DNA from: Trichoplax adhaerens
Taxonomy: Eukaryota > Placozoa > Uniplacotomia > Trichoplacea > Trichoplacidae
Direction: 5' to 3'
Assembly: GCF_000150275.1 (NCBI RefSeq)
Contig: NW_002060947.1
Span: forward strand, 6,287,211 to 6,351,210
Length of the DNA: 64,000 nucleotides
Both the position numbers and the translations under genes were made by a program. This document shows positions 1-31,109 of the stretch, piece by piece. Below the pieces are notes generated by a model. That model saw only the letters and a list, made by a program, of their open reading frames with translations. It was not told the DNA's origin and searched no databases. Numbering within the stretch: the stretch's first letter is position 1; each line of letters starts with the position of its first letter.

Positions 1-193
1 AATCAAAATTTATTAGATTTTAACCGAGCAAGTTAACCGGCAAATCCTAAGCGACAAACATCCGGATGCTGATTCCTCTTGTCGTCTTCAAAATCCACGT
101 ATAATATTTATAAATTTTCTTAAAATAAATCATTTATCTTATGCTATCTTATATATTCCAATGTAAAATGTAAACTTGTACTATTACTATTAG

Positions 194-16638
<16,445 letters not shown>

Positions 16639-17937
16639 ACGGTTTATACGAACAAAAAATGGTTGGAGGCAATTTATTTTAGATATTATTAATATTTTTA
16701 ATAATAAAATTATTTACAGTTAAATGTATTTATATTCTGGACAATTATGGTATGGTATATGTTTGTTAACCATTTTTATAGTAAGACGGAATGATATAGG
16801 AATTCGTGATAACGCTCCAACGTTTGCATTACAATTTATTCAGAGTACTTGAATAATTTTGTTATGTCATATTATGAATGCTAGTTTAATATTTTATATT
16901 GTACATACTCTGCTATATATTAAAACTACTGTGTAAAGGCAAGATATAGATGACAGATAATTAGTAATTGGCATATATTTCAGGCCTTTAAGGGTATTAA
17001 TACAACTATGTAATGAATGAATTATTTTATACAAATCCAATGAAGAAAAATGGATTTGCAACTGCTTAGTATTAGAATTTTATAAATTTAGATTTATAAT
17101 ACAGCATCTAGGTTTATTTTACGGTTGCAGCTGTTTAATTTGTGTAGTAATATTATTCTATAGAGTCTCACTATAAAATGAACTGATTTAACCTGCTTAT
17201 GGAACAACAGGTTTGAATACTCAAAGTTGACTTATAGCACTGCTGAGCGATTGTAAGAAGTTTTAAATTATCTTTTTTCGTATACTTAGGCATACGAGAT
17301 TTTCAAGAATAAATTCTTTATCTTAAAAAAGACTTTGATGTAGCTAATGTGTTATACTGTTTTGATAAACCCCCTCTTCTATGACTGATTACTTTACAAT
17401 ATCTACTCTGTATCAGCTGTAGACACGCTTAAAATAAAATATAACTAAACATTAAGGTGCTCCATGTAGTATAAAAATTGAATTTTATTCATAATTGCAA
17501 ACAAATGATTAAATTGCACTGCAGATTAGATTATAAAGATGAAAGAAATAAAAACAGGAATAAATTATAGCCTTCAAAGTCCTATGTATTCAAGCGATGA
17601 TACTATATGTTATTCCGAAACTAAATTTACTAAAATACTCACGCTATATGAGTTGATAAGCACAAAAAATTTTAAAAGTATAAATTTAAAAAAGTAATGA
17701 CAGGAAATAAATCGTTAGGTCCAAAAAACGTTTAATTGGCATTACTTAATACATATCAAAATATTATATGCGTGTTTCATTCAATTAATTATGGAGGATT
17801 GAACTGATTACCATGAAATCATAAAATTAAATTAAACGACTAGAACTACAGAACCAATGACTAAATTTCAGACTAACTTTCCATTATTAGCAATCTATTA
17901 AATCGTGATACTGAAAGGAAAGACAAGAATTTCCTTA
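16639..17937. other. Convergent intergenic region between neurobeachin and GDPD-alpha
   Basis: 1.3 kb between the 3' ends of a + strand and a - strand gene. A+T-rich; apart from the candidate poly(A) site near 16703 I see no gene or clear repeat. Confidence 0.7.
16703..16708 (+). promoter_or_regulatory. Candidate polyadenylation signal of neurobeachin
   Basis: AATAAA about 65 nt after the neurobeachin stop codon (TAG at 16636-16638). Position fits; motif alone is weak evidence. Confidence 0.4.
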
Positions 17938-20900
17938 TTAAGAGATTAACAATCGCACCAATCCGGCTATGAATAACAGGATTGTCGCTGAAAGGAATTG
18001 AGCTGAGCGTCCACTTCCTGAATCGTATCTTCCGAGTAATTTAGCGACTCGGTCGGTATCATCTGTGATTAATCTTTGTAATCCCCAACCAATCATTTGG
18101 TTAATTAGGGTATCACTAGCTTTCAGTTCCTTTTCTGATAGTGTCATTTTGTAAATGGTCCAAGCACCTGCGCTAACTTTATTGCCGTAATATTTTTCCA
18201 GCCCTTGTAGACTGCTTTCTTTCATCAATCGACTATACATATTATAATCGATATCGAAGAAAGCTCCTTGATAGGTTTTCAAGACAGCGCCTGTCATGAG
18301 TAAATACTCGGTAAAATTAGGCCCGTTGGGCAGAACTCGTAGACATTTGGATAAATCAGGTAAGCCACCATATTCTTTTTTTGCGTCATAATCTTGATCA
18401 AATTCACCAAGGTAAAAGAATGTACCAACAACAAGATTAGGGTTTAATTTTTTAACGGCTGCGGTTGTAAAAGCATCAAATGAGTTGACAAAAACTTTCT
18501 TTTCCATATTATACTTGGCGATCATGTCAACTACTGCTTTAGCAACAGCCTCTGCGTTTTGTTTACGATTCGCATCTCGTCTAGTTGATTTAATCTAGTG
18601 AACAGAATAGAGAAAAGGATTGATAAAGATGAAAAATATTAATGAAATGAAGTAGTAAAAAATTTTCTGCAATATACGCGTATAAACTTATATCAAGGTG
18701 AAAAGAGATGATAAAGTAAATGTTAGAATATTAACAAGAATTGCCTATAACGGTGTAATTGTACATAGAAATATACCGTGCAATTGCAGATATTTTAATT
18801 GCAAATGAACTGGGATTGGTATATCTATTACTTTATGATAATATTCTGTTTTAATTAAAATGGCTAAAGTAATTATTAGAAAGAATAAAAATGCTAACTA
18901 ACATTTCATATTGCTCAAAACTGTCCACTGTCGCATTTATGTGTGCTTATAAATTAGAATATAATTGTCCATTTCAAAATACTGTAATACTACATCATGA
19001 ATTCTATAATCTAAATAGGTTAAAACATTAAAGGAAATTATGGGAAGGAAACAAATACAGCTTTATTACATAGTGCAGATAGAAAGTCATCATGATCCTC
19101 TATGAAATCGTCTTGATATTTTAATGTCTAATTAGTAACGATGGTATAACTAACTTCAGTATAAATTAGATAGTCTTTATCTTGGAACATTTCATAGATA
19201 TCTTCTAGCAATGGAATTGGACGTTCTTTGTCGAATTTAAAGATCTTTCCCTCTATAAATGGATAATATATATATATATTAAGAAGATATCGATGATAGG
19301 GTTACCTCAAATGATCGATTATATAAAGCATAGGTAAAACCTGTGATTATAAAGGCTCAGTTTTGTTTAAGATAGGATTAAGACGAGAGACACTATGAAA
19401 TTAAACTGGCTACGATAAAGATATAAAGTAAATATAGTATTATGTACATTATTTATCTATTTCAGGAGTTCTTACCTAGAAAATTTATTCTATTACTATA
19501 TGTTAAGGAAATACCGGAACTAATTAGTTAAAATTATTAAATATTTATCGGTGAGAAATCAAAAGATAATAAAGGATAATTTATGCAATTAATAGTGAGT
19601 GTAAGCTATGAAGAGACGCTTTAAAAAAAGTACTGGAATAACTATAGAAAATAGAAGATTAATATCAATCGCCTCAACTATCTAATGCAAACGTTCTCTC
19701 CTCTAAATGGGTCAATTTATCGTGCATTATGACACTGATATTCAATTGTTGCGACATTTAAAAATTATTACCTAGATAAAGTATATAAAAATTATGTTGT
19801 GATTGCCTGCGGATATGTATAGTGTTATAAAAATAGGTAATTATAATTGTAAGGTAAAACTAGATAAGAAAACATTAAATATCAATATGAAATATTATAA
19901 AAATTTAATATTAATATGGAATCGCTCTGTACTTTTAATGTGGATATGTAAACATTGACTATCTGAAATAGCACAGCCTAGACCATAGCTGTAAATATAG
20001 TTAGCGAAGTTCACGTATCATGATGGCATGTTGTATTATTAGTTGAGGTATACAAGCACAAGTGTAGGGAAGTAACGCCAAGTCATATTGATACAAAGCT
20101 GTAAGGATGTCTAATAATTAGTGAGTACATGATGATTCGGTCAACTGGAGTGCATACTGTACTGAACTTGGTGTAACTAAGTGTTGTAGTCCATGTTGGC
20201 GTACCTGACTGCTCATAATAAGTACACTTATTTAGACTCGTCCTACGTACGACATAAAGTAGGGACCTAGCGTAATAGCGCAAGCTATTACAACCAGTTG
20301 TGAATAAAGGGAACCAATTTAAAAGGTACTTTTAGAGCAACTACGAGTAAAATAATAATATAGATACATAACACCAACACAGATGAAAAGAGAAACGGAG
20401 GCAGTTTATATAATTACCGGAAGTTGAAAATAGTTATAGAAACATAAATCAATTTCGATAACTTCTATCGTCAAATTCAATAGATATTTCTGTAAGTAGA
20501 GGATTTTCACATTATTAATCTAGATGCCCATACTAAAGTTGGTGATAATTAAAATAGTCAACGAGTGAAAAAGGTAGTCTATCATACCGTCTTAAGTGGA
20601 AAATTGGGAAACCGAGTTATCAAAGAAATTCCGTGAGAAAAAAATTAAAGATACCGTAATCAATTTTAGCTTATAGAAACAATTTGGGTTCTGCTTTTTT
20701 ATTTAATTAATTTACGGATCTTTCTCTACATGAATAGATTCATCTATCACTGATTTGAAATACGGATGTTCACGCTAATAGTATTTTGAATTATCGAGGC
20801 TACAAAATATAAAAAAAAATTGGGTATGGCCGCTTTAATAACAGCTTAAGTGAATATTTGAGTACTGAGACGAGAAGCTATAAGGATAAGTTAGTGAAAG

Positions 20901-23900
20901 GCTTCGTAGAAATAGAAATACAAATTTAATTAATTCTTTCATCATCAAGTTTTATAGATACTTTATCTAAAGCTGATTGAAGACCAATTTATATAAAGTT
21001 GATATTGGCGTTTATAAATCTAAAGATGTGTAATCAACAAGCCGATAATTATGATCATTCAAAGTTTATCTCTATAGCATTTCTGACGAAATATTCAGTA
21101 GAGAATATAGACTGAAGTAAGTGAAAGAAATATCAAAGGGAAATATAATAACTCCAGTTGGAATACAATGATTATTCAAATTGTAGTCGTCTATTTTAAT
21201 GACGATAACATTTATATTTCATCTTGTGAAGGATATCAACGCACGCCGTTTAACATTCATTGAAAATCGAAAATATTTAATTTAGATCAATACTAGATTA
21301 CGTGATTGCCTTGTCCTAATAAATATCACGTAATTGATTGATTAGCTTGACGTGGTGGCATATGCAAGAAGATATGATTGGAACGTTTAATGATTGAGTG
21401 ACATTAAAGTGAAGCTGGATTATATGGCATCTTGTCACCTCATCACTATCTCGATTGATAGATGGATGGAAACGAAATTTCGAAAGGGGTGTAAAAATCT
21501 ATTTAAAGATGGGCTAGACAGATATATGTAAGATAAAAGCAATCCTGTTTTAGAGATCGAAAATAATCGTATAAACAAATATGAGTATATATGTAGAAAT
21601 ATGATTTATCGTTAGCTTATCATACCATCGCTCCATTACGATGTAAATTATACAGAAATCTCTTTCATATCTGGTACTATTTTGTTATTAAATTGTATAG
21701 TTAGAAACACAATAACAGAAAATAAAAGATATGAAGGTTTGATGAATTAAATCAACATCCTAAGAGTCGATTTTGAAAATATTTGAGATATTTATTTCTA
21801 CGCTATTGCTACCAAAGATATTTAATTGAAAAATTTTTGTTATAGTGGCATTTCAAAGAGTCTATTATTGATCATAAAGTAAACAACTATACATCATGAA
21901 ATAATGGACTTTTTAAGATTGAATGAGAAAGTAATAATGTTAATATATAAATAAAGAAATATAGAGAGAAATTATTATGTCTAAAGCTGTATAGGTCATG
22001 ACATGACATGGCTTAATTTTCGATATTCAAGTGAAAACCCAAAACTTTTTGCCTATCTATAGGTATTGCAACAATTAAGCATAAAAGCAAGAGCAATAAA
22101 TATCGGCATATAATATAATCGTATTAAGTCGAAAAATCAAGATAGAAACTTGGATAGCGCCTGCGGCATCATACGAGTATCGGCAAGTTTATAAATAAAT
22201 TGCAGCTCCTTAACTTCGATTTTATTACGATCTCATTTACCGTGATCAACCGTTGCTATAGACGTTGCAATTAAATATGCAAAAGAAAATTAATCAATAT
22301 CAGCCTGTAATATACTCGTGTAATGCCGAAAAACCAAGACAGAAAGTTGGATAGTGTTTATTTCATCATCGAGGCAAGTTTGTAGATAAATTGCAGATGT
22401 ATCACTGAAATCATTACGATCTTACTTGGCATAATCCATCGTTAAAATTAGTACCACTGTCTAGGGAAAGTAGTGAAGGGTGATAGTATAGATTCGTTTT
22501 GATATGCATATTGGAGTACTGAACTCAATAAGACTATCAGGGATAGAAAGATTTTCACTAAAATCCATTGATGTTGACGTTTACTGCTTTTATGAGAACG
22601 GCTACTAATAATTGATAAAGCTTGTTAAAATTTACAAAAGAGACGAGGTAAAGAGGGGTGGCGTTAATTCATTCTAGCATTAAGCAAAAGCCGACCATCA
22701 TTTTAATCTAACAACAATCGATCACAATACTATAAATAGTCAATTTTCAATTAGAATTAGTCCTAATAACTAATAGAGGGTTATGAAATATTCAGTAGAG
22801 CTAATGATGACTGCTGTACTTGTAATAAGTTTCTATCGCGATATAATTATCGGGATAGTTTCTATTTCCTTGTATAAAAAAGAAAAGGACGATATTTTTC
22901 AATTTAAAACAATGACAGCGATAAGGATGAGGGAGCTGTCTAATATCAATGACAGATTTAACATATATTCAGTAAAATAAACGATTTTAACATTTGAATT
23001 TTAATTGAAATGATGTGGAGTAAATTAAAATCACGTAGATCGCCAATTGACAGAATGATGATCATAAGTAAAATTAAAATGTAGTGGTACCACGTTAACA
23101 AAGACAATTCCTTAAACAATTTATGATGTATTTCCGAGTGTGAGCGCAATCTTGGAAAAATAGCCATTCTTGCAATCATATTATGACGGGGCACAAGCTA
23201 GCAAATATACTGTCAATGATGGCTTCCTAATAAGAATAAATTAGAGTACAGGAAAATAGAGTCATAAACTCAAGCATCAGAACTGCAAGTATGACGTTAT
23301 CCCGGAAAAAGTCAAATCTCTAAGATCACTAAACTGCTATAGAATTCATAAAACAACGAGCGATGAAATTGCCAGTCAAAATAAACTTATTTCAATTACA
23401 ACTACTATATAAACCCGAAAATAATTTAGTAAAATTTAGAAAAAATAATGCCAGTCCTTATAAAGCCCGTGAAATAGAAGGAATGGGAACTGTTTTTCAT
23501 CTGACGTGATGGACGGAAGTTGTGCAGATCCTGTGTATGCTTTGATGTCCGATAGACAGGATACAGCAAGAGTGATGGCAATCATGCGACATGTCTTGCT
23601 ATTATAAAATGCGAATAAAACAATTCAGAAATAGTTTCATAATTGAACCAAAGTAAGGACATATCAAGCAAAGTCTTCATGTTATGATAAATGAGCCCTG
23701 AATACCCTAGTATAAGATGTCAAGAGAAAATTTAAGAAAAGAGGAGTAAACGAGTCAGCACTAAACAACAATCACATCTTTGATCCAGTTAGCGATAGAG
23801 CACCTTTACAGGAAATTAAAGTAATAGACGTTTGGTTAAGGTAGGTTGACTCTATCTTGTGGTAAAGTAATTAACGATAAATAACTTACATCATGATGGA

Positions 23901-26900
23901 TCCTATAAAATATTATATTAAAATTTGATCATCACGAGTAATGAAAGGATAACAAGATTATATTTTTACGCTGATCGTATTTAGGAAATAGGATGTAGAA
24001 TCAATGAGCAAGAAAGAAAATGAAAATGCATTATGAAAATATGAAAATAAACAGTAAATTCTTTCTCTAGATACAGTATCCTCTAAAGTCATATTAAAAT
24101 GGAAATGAATGATGTCATATAGAGTTTTTGAAGGATCGTGGAAAACACTTCTCATGGAGGCGAATGAAGCTATTGATCATAAAACAATAATTATTTCAGG
24201 CAATAGAATGTAAAGCCAAGTTGAACTATTTCATAAAACTGTAAGAAAGTGCAGAGCGCCTAATTATAATTATAATAGAAGTCCATGATTTTTATATTTT
24301 AAAACTAAATTCCATAGAAATAAAATAATATCCGTAATTGTCATACGACGCACTTACATCTGGATCATTTTTTGAACATCTCATTATATTCTTAATTAAT
24401 GATTTACTGAAAATTTTCAATATTTCGCATACCTCTAATATAGAGTCTGTATAATATCGTGCCCATTTCATCAAAGTAGAAAGTACGGTGAATGTTTATA
24501 TTTTAGTCTTTCATAAATGATATTTACTGTTAATAAATATATTTTCGAGATTTAATCATTTATGATTCAAATATTAGCGGTAGGACTAATAATTAAATCC
24601 CGATAATTCGATTGTAAATTATTTCGGACCATCTTTTTATCAATATTAAATAATGAATAACTGAAAATTTTAATACTTCGCACAACGCAAATATAGCATC
24701 AATAATATATATTATCTGTATATATCGTGTCCATTTAATCAAAATAGGAAATATGATAAGTGTTTCTATTCCTGATTTTCATACATGGTACTTACTGTAG
24801 ATGAATATGTTTTGGAAATTTTAACATCTGCGATTCAAATATTAACGGTATGACTCATAATTAAACTATGAATTATTTTTTGACCATCTAAATATTAACA
24901 GTAAATAACGATTTACTGAAAATTTCAATATTTTACACATCACTAATATAGTGTCAGTATATAGCGCGCTCCTTTAAGCAAAGTAGAAATTACAGCGATT
25001 TTTTTACTTTTTTAACTTTCATAAATAGTACTTACTGTTAATGAATTAATTTTGGAAAATTTTATCATCTACTATTCAAGTATGAGCGATGTGACCCAAT
25101 TAAATCGTAAAAGTGATTGTAAAATTTTCAATAGCAACAAACTCAATGACTAGACTCAATGCAAGAATTTAACTTAAACTATTCTAAGGGTGGATTTTCA
25201 CTTACTATAGTCAATCTCCTTCTTTACCATGGCTTTGGATATTTCTTCGTATGTTGATTCGTAGATATTAAGTTTTTTACCAGTCAAATGCTATAAGATA
25301 AAATAATACAGGATAACCATTAAAATACTATACAGAAGAAACTACTAAGTGAAATAAAAATGGAAAGAGGAGTGTCATAATATGCAATAATTGAGTGGAC
25401 CTAGAAATAAATGCAAATCAAGAGCGATAATTTTATCCTACTTTCACAAATAATAACGATAATTAAATTGAATTTTTATAGCATTCAATCGATATTTACT
25501 TCTAAATCTGCATCATGGAAGACAGCTAATTTATTATCTTTTGTCAAAAAGACATCCAATTCGAAACCGTCAACATATTTCTTTTTAAGAAGACTTTCAA
25601 ATCCATCCATAGTGTTCTCTTGGTAAACCATGGGATTACCGCGATGGCCAATAATCAATGGCTTCTTCTTGCTATGAAACAAGTGATCTTCTGGAATAAC
25701 ACCCGTTGCACCAGATACACAATCTGGGAACGGCTTGCGAGCTCGGCGGAATTTTCTTAGTAATCTGCCAACATCATCGGCTATCAATCTATGATAGAGG
25801 GGGTCAAAATGCGATAAGTCATGATCTGTAAAAGAGCTTTGCAAAGTATTATAGACTTGGGAATATTAAACATTACACTTCACCTATACGAATAGGTATA
25901 AATTCGTAAATGTCATTCTCAAATTGGAAATTAAATCTATATGCTGCATATACTGTATACTATATATCACGATATATAGGAGAACTTTATAAAGATTTGT
26001 AGATAGTTCTACTATAGACTTGGGAATTATTAAATATTACATTCCACCTATAGGAAAAGGTATGAATTAATAAATGTCATTCTCAAATTGAAAATTAAAT
26101 CTGTATGCTGCGTATGTGAGTCATGATATATAGAAGGACTTTGCAAATACTGTAGGTAGTTTTGCTATAGACTTTACTATAGACTTGGAAATGTTAAATA
26201 CTATATTTTGCTTATACAAAAAGGTGTAAATAATAAATATCATTCTTAAATTGGTAATTAAATCTGTAAGTTACTTATAATATAAGCTACGATATGTAGA
26301 AGAGCTTTACAAAAAAATTGAAGGTAGTTTTAGGTCCCTCTCTCCTTCTCTTTAGTAATGCCAGGTTTTACTATAGCTTAGAAAATTTTAAATACTACGT
26401 TCTGCCTATGCGAAAAGGTATAAATTGATAAACGTCATTCTTTAATTGGAAATTAAATCAATAAGCTGATAAAGCTAAATAGAATCTAATATCTTACGTA
26501 GAATATTAATGTATCATTAATTCTGAAATACCACAGTTTAATTTTCAATCTAAATCAATTCTTGATGAAGTAATATAATTTAATTTTATAGCTGATTAAG
26601 GATAGGTTAGGCTAAATCAACGTCTTGTCCATAAAACTATGCCACCACGTGGAATCTACCGATTTATGCATATCTCGCGGTCGAAAATAAAAATAAAAAG
26701 TAAAAGACAATTTCCAAAGCAAATTATTGCAACTATAGCAATGAATTGTAAAATACCAAAGTCATACGAATACTATAATCATTCAGATAGAGCTTATAGT
26801 ATAGAAATTAGCTAAGGAACCAAATATATTAAGCGCTTAGAACTCAATTAAATATATTTAGAAAGCTATTTTGAGCGAGCGTATGTAAACTATCGAATAT

Positions 26901-29900
26901 TATTACCTATCAACTCCCCATTTCATCATATTGTCAATTTCTTTTTCTTGAGCGTCAATTTGTTCTATCGTTTGTGCCATCCTATAGATAGTGTAAGCCC
27001 CACCGCTAACTTGACCTCCGAATAAACCTTCCATTTGCTTTTTAGTTAAATTACTAACTAAAGGATTATTATAGACTAGCGAATTCATAGTAAAGAAAGA
27101 GCCATTATAAGTTTTCAAGACTGCGCCTGTTTCAAATAAGAATCTCATAAATTGCAATCGATCGGGTATGGCTTTGGAGCAAGCTTCTAATCCAGGGAAG
27201 GATCCATATTCTGCATGGCTATCATACGTAGCCGCTTGGAATTCATCGGGATAAAAGTAATTACCGACTACTAATTTAGGATTGCTCATTTTAGCAGCGC
27301 GAACTTTCCAAAAATCGAAAGAATTAACCACGGATTTATTTTCCAAGTTATACTTTCTAACGATATTACCAACAGCAGCACCGATTTTATTGATATAATT
27401 CATATCTGGCTGTTTAACAGGTGTGTCAGGTTTCATCTTTAAGAAAAGCAAACAATACAAATCTCTCCTTAATATTTAGCTGTAAAAATTACCAATTTCT
27501 TAATTTAAACGAAAATTGAAGCATTCATACCACAAGCGTATCTGAGGCCATAAAACGAAATGATCAAACTAAAAAGCAAAGAAACGCGTATATCCCACTT
27601 TGAACAATGCTCAACTACTACTTTAGGCCCATAGTATATCAATTTACAATAAACTTGTTTTTTTGTAGCTTACTATTGGAAAATAAACTATCTTTCATTT
27701 ACTTACCTTTGGATCCATTTACCTCACTTATCAAGCACTAGTACTACTTAATGTAACGAATTCTATTTTTTTTTGAAACTGTGTCTTAGCAGAACGATGA
27801 CTTCGATGCAAAATAAAATTTACGCAAAAAATATATATCGCCAATTGCAACGATTTATGCCTCGAGTACGGTACTTTATCAGAGTAAGTTATGCATAGCA
27901 AGAATTGATTGTTTCAATCAGTACAAGAGATTTAAGGTATGTAAGAGTCCTGTTTATAGAAATCTCTCTAACTCATAATACACGAAGAACGCTAAACATG
28001 TTTAAATTTCTAACAAATTCGCAAATCTTATTATAACTCATGTAATTCTAGGTTTACCTCAATAAATATAAGCATGTCTTCGTTGACAAATCGTTTTAAT
28101 ATGTCGTCCAGCAAAGGAAGCTTTCGTGTTTTACCAAATTCATATGTATTTTCGCCTAGAGAGAAAGAATAGTACGCATTAGCTATAATTTTATAGATAC
28201 TAATGCTATATAGAGAAAAATATCTATGCATAAACGTTAGGAAGGGCAGAATTTCGCTTTGCTAGTCTGACTATAATATATTTTTAGGCAATAGGAATTA
28301 CACATAAATAATACGATCATATTATATTATAGGCATTTTATTGAGTTATAACGTTTTATATCTTGTTTATAACAGAGCTACACCAATTACTATAGCTGTA
28401 TATTAAGTACCCATATTTATAAACTTACCGTATTTCATTGTTGCTTTCAAATTTAAGTCACTTAAAATCTCTGCGTAGGTCATATTATAGATGATTTTAT
28501 CAGTTCCAGTCAAATGCTGCAAATATAGTGCAACAAATTTATGGTTACGATGGATAATAAGTTATTTACCACTTATCCAAGATACAAAGGCAGTTAAATT
28601 GAAAATATTAACTATCTTCTTATTACACCTTTCTGGCTAAAACAGTACTGATAGTAGCAATAGTTTTCCAAAGTATGATTGCTGTTATAATAGCGGCAAA
28701 TAGGAGAGAATACATGGTATCAAGATGGCAGATGACGTATGATTTATTGGATTAGCAATTATATTCAATGCCGAATATAGACTGTTACCAATATGCAATT
28801 TAGAATTGCGTCTGCTAACTAAAATTAAATGAAACGCTAATATAATTGTCTAAAAAATTAAAATTACAAGTACTTTTTTACGTATCTTAGCACGGAAAAT
28901 AAGTATATATCAGCTGCTTTATGCTATAGAAATTGCAGTTCTATAGCTATTCCTACTATATTTTACTGCATTTGCTAATTATCAATTTATACATGCTAAT
29001 CTTAGTTAAGTACGAGCAACTACTTCCATATACCATTGTTATAATGCTACCATAAATTGAGAATGTACATTTATCAACTGGTACGTGAGGATATAGTGTG
29101 CAACCTGCAATGTAGTTGCTATCGATTTATGCCTAAGACGATAGCGTTCAAATAGTATTACTAATAGATGATATTAAATTTGTATATACGACGACGTAGA
29201 AAGAACAGGAAACGCCCAAATATTGTCTTTAAGAATATATATATCCATCTGTAAATATTTAGGTTCCAGTATATTTAGTACTGGCATACCAGTGGTTATG
29301 ATTAGCTAACGTCGCCAAATACTTGAAGTATTACTACTCGTACATGCAAATATTTATTATGCTTATCTAGCTAACTAGTTATCATTTTTGATCTACTTCA
29401 GGAATGACTAATAATAACAATAATTGCTTGGCTTTTACTATTACATGGTATAAAATTAGACTTCTTAAAATTTTCTATGTTATCTGTAAATACAGTAAAT
29501 ATATTTACTTTGGATTAACTAATTTAACTTAAGTATAATTTTAAATAGTATCTGATAGTAATAACCCAAGTTTTATCAAGTGCGGCTAAGAAATTCTTTG
29601 CAATATTGAATGTTAAACTGACATGCCCTCATAGAACTTCAAGCGTAAAATATCCAGGATATATTATCATCGACTTTTATCTATGCGAGTAATTGAATTC
29701 GATTTTTTAATGCGGAAATACTCATTGCAGTTTTGTGCGTTACATAACTTAATTATGTCAGTCATAGCGATGAAGAGATACCGTTCTGATTTGAATAAAA
29801 TAAACTGTTCAAGGAGCAGCACATACAATAATTTTCTGTGAATATCGTGCGGTTAATGGAGTCATTTAAGAATTTTTTTAAATTTCTGAAATTTATAGCT

Positions 29901-30225
29901 GATTTACCTCCGTATGCGGCTCATGAAATAGAACTAGTTGATCATCTTTCGTTAAGAATACGTCCAATTCGAAACCATCAGCGTTCGTATCCAATAAGCT
30001 GACGAAACCATCAAATGTATTCTCTTGATAAATGCGTGGATTGCCACGATGACCAATAATCAAGGGTCTATGGGTTTTATTATTTAAAATATGACCAGCC
30101 GGTATAGGTTGTATATGTGCATTTTTGGCTAGACAATCAGGCCATCGATTTTGTGCTAAAAGTAGTGGTAAGATGGTAGCCAATATGAGAAAAACTGAGA
30201 GCAAATTGAATTTTCTACTCAGCAT
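17938..30225 (-). CDS. GDPD-alpha: secreted, probably GPI-anchored protein with two GDPD domains
   Basis: Eight exons, 5' to 3': 29908-30225, 28429-28516, 28058-28155, 26907-27436, 25500-25788, 25206-25290, 19155-19252, 17938-18594; all phases agree, giving 720 residues. Residues 1-25 form a signal peptide. Domain 1 has GHRGNP (His59), ENT, FELDV (Glu86, Asp88), FHE (His101) and IEMK. Domain 2 has GHRGNP (His393), FELDV (Glu421, Asp423), FHD (His436) and TEIK. The fifth exon joins them: it completes WGVD-R with LIADDVGRLL, the end of domain 1, and starts domain 2. The C-terminus has a small Gly/Ser-rich spacer and an uncharged hydrophobic tail (SATILLFIAGL), as in GPI signals. GDPD enzymes hydrolyse glycerophosphodiesters to glycerol-3-phosphate and an alcohol; both domains keep the two histidines. 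Substrate unknown. Introns over 300 nt: 28517-29907, 27437-28057, 25789-26906, 19253-25205, 18595-19154. The alternative reading as two genes is disfavoured because neither half would be a complete GDPD domain plus a sensible end or start. Confidence 0.88.
22063..22450. repeat. Two-copy direct repeat, period about 200 bp
   Basis: Copies start near 22063 and 22263. Shared landmarks: ATTGCAA, CGAAAAA(T/C)CAAGA(T/C)AGAAA, TTGGATAG, GGCAAGTTT and AAATTGCAG. The copies are diverged and have indels. Confidence 0.7.
24370..25110. repeat. Three-copy direct repeat, period about 254 bp
   Basis: ACTGAAAATTT recurs at 24406, 24660 and 24915. Each is followed by a shared block ending in TTACTGT(T/A)(A/G)ATGAAT-like sequence and GATTCAAATATTA(G/A)CGGTA. 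Unit sequence is unrelated to the other arrays. Confidence 0.75.
25820..26465. repeat. Four-copy direct repeat, period about 165 bp, in GDPD-alpha intron 4
   Basis: The block TATAGACTTGG(G/A)AAT followed by CCTATA and AAATTGGAAATTAAATC recurs at about 25853, 26016, 26181 and 26375. The last interval is about 30 nt longer because of an extra pyrimidine-rich insert near 26335-26365. Confidence 0.75.
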
Positions 30226-31109
30226 CTTGATACTTTACACTTCAACAAAGCTGTATTGTATCTCGATTCAGATTTTATTTCGCTTCTTGAGCTACGTTAG
30301 ATGACTGGCTCTAATGGTCCTTAATCATTCAATAATATAGGCAGAGAATGCCGTCAAGGCATCTCCAAATACTAATGCTATTGTCGACATCCTGCTAGAT
30401 CAAATAAACATGTTTATCAACTAGAATATCTAATGTCTTCTTTATGAAGATTGATCTTGCCATCTGTTGTATATTTCAAGTTCGCTATTTATTTTCATTT
30501 CTGCACACGCCAATGATATCTATGATACACCAATCAATCATGCATTTGGTAGTTCTAAATGAAACATTTCGTCCACTGCGTTCTCTTAATCAGTGGGTGT
30601 GAAGTGTCAAAAATATTTTTAAATTACGTTGTGGAACTAAATAAAAAATTATTGGTGCTCATCAAAGTAAATACCACTGGATTTTGAGGTAGCACCTACT
30701 GTGTTAAGGTAGAAGAATTCTAATGCAATGGATCACTGCAATTATTTTACAATTTAGGTGAGCTATCAACGGTAATGGTGAACTGATATCCTCATTAGAG
30801 ACTCCAGTAATGGCACCTATTACGATGAGAATTAATTAAAGATGATGAACTTATAGCAAGTTTATAATATTTGCAAGCAAGATATTTCGATCGTTGTAAA
30901 TAAAAATATGGTGAAATATGTAGTTATGCAATGGCTCTACTCATTATACACCAGTCAAATTTCTAATACATTAACCTAGCTTAATCTTAATCATGAAGCG
31001 TTACTGTTGCTAAAATACCTAGTATTTATTTAATTACTAAAAGTATGCTGAACTTGCTCTTCGTTTTACCTGACTATTGCTTATTTGCTAGAAGCTTGCC
31101 AGCAGTATC

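Larger units (their letters stand above)
19253..25205 (-). other. 5.95 kb intron of GDPD-alpha
   Basis: Lies between the exons ending in the EIDY region and starting at KIFKFDKERP in domain 2. The matching intron of GDPD-beta is only 865 nt (36892-37756). It contains two tandem arrays (22063-22450 and 24370-25110). Short ORFs inside show no recognisable family and look like chance. Confidence 0.8.

Noticed and set aside
22783-22980. 65-residue + strand ORF in the GDPD-alpha intron
   Set aside because: Hydrophobic chance ORF without recognisable motifs.
17938-30225. Two separate GDPD genes here (and two more at 35917-42136)
   Set aside because: The half-length models would lack the conserved end of domain 1 or a start for domain 2. 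Splicing across 26907/25788 and 39189/38289 restores WGV(D/K)R-LI(A/T)DDVGRLL in exact phase in both copies.
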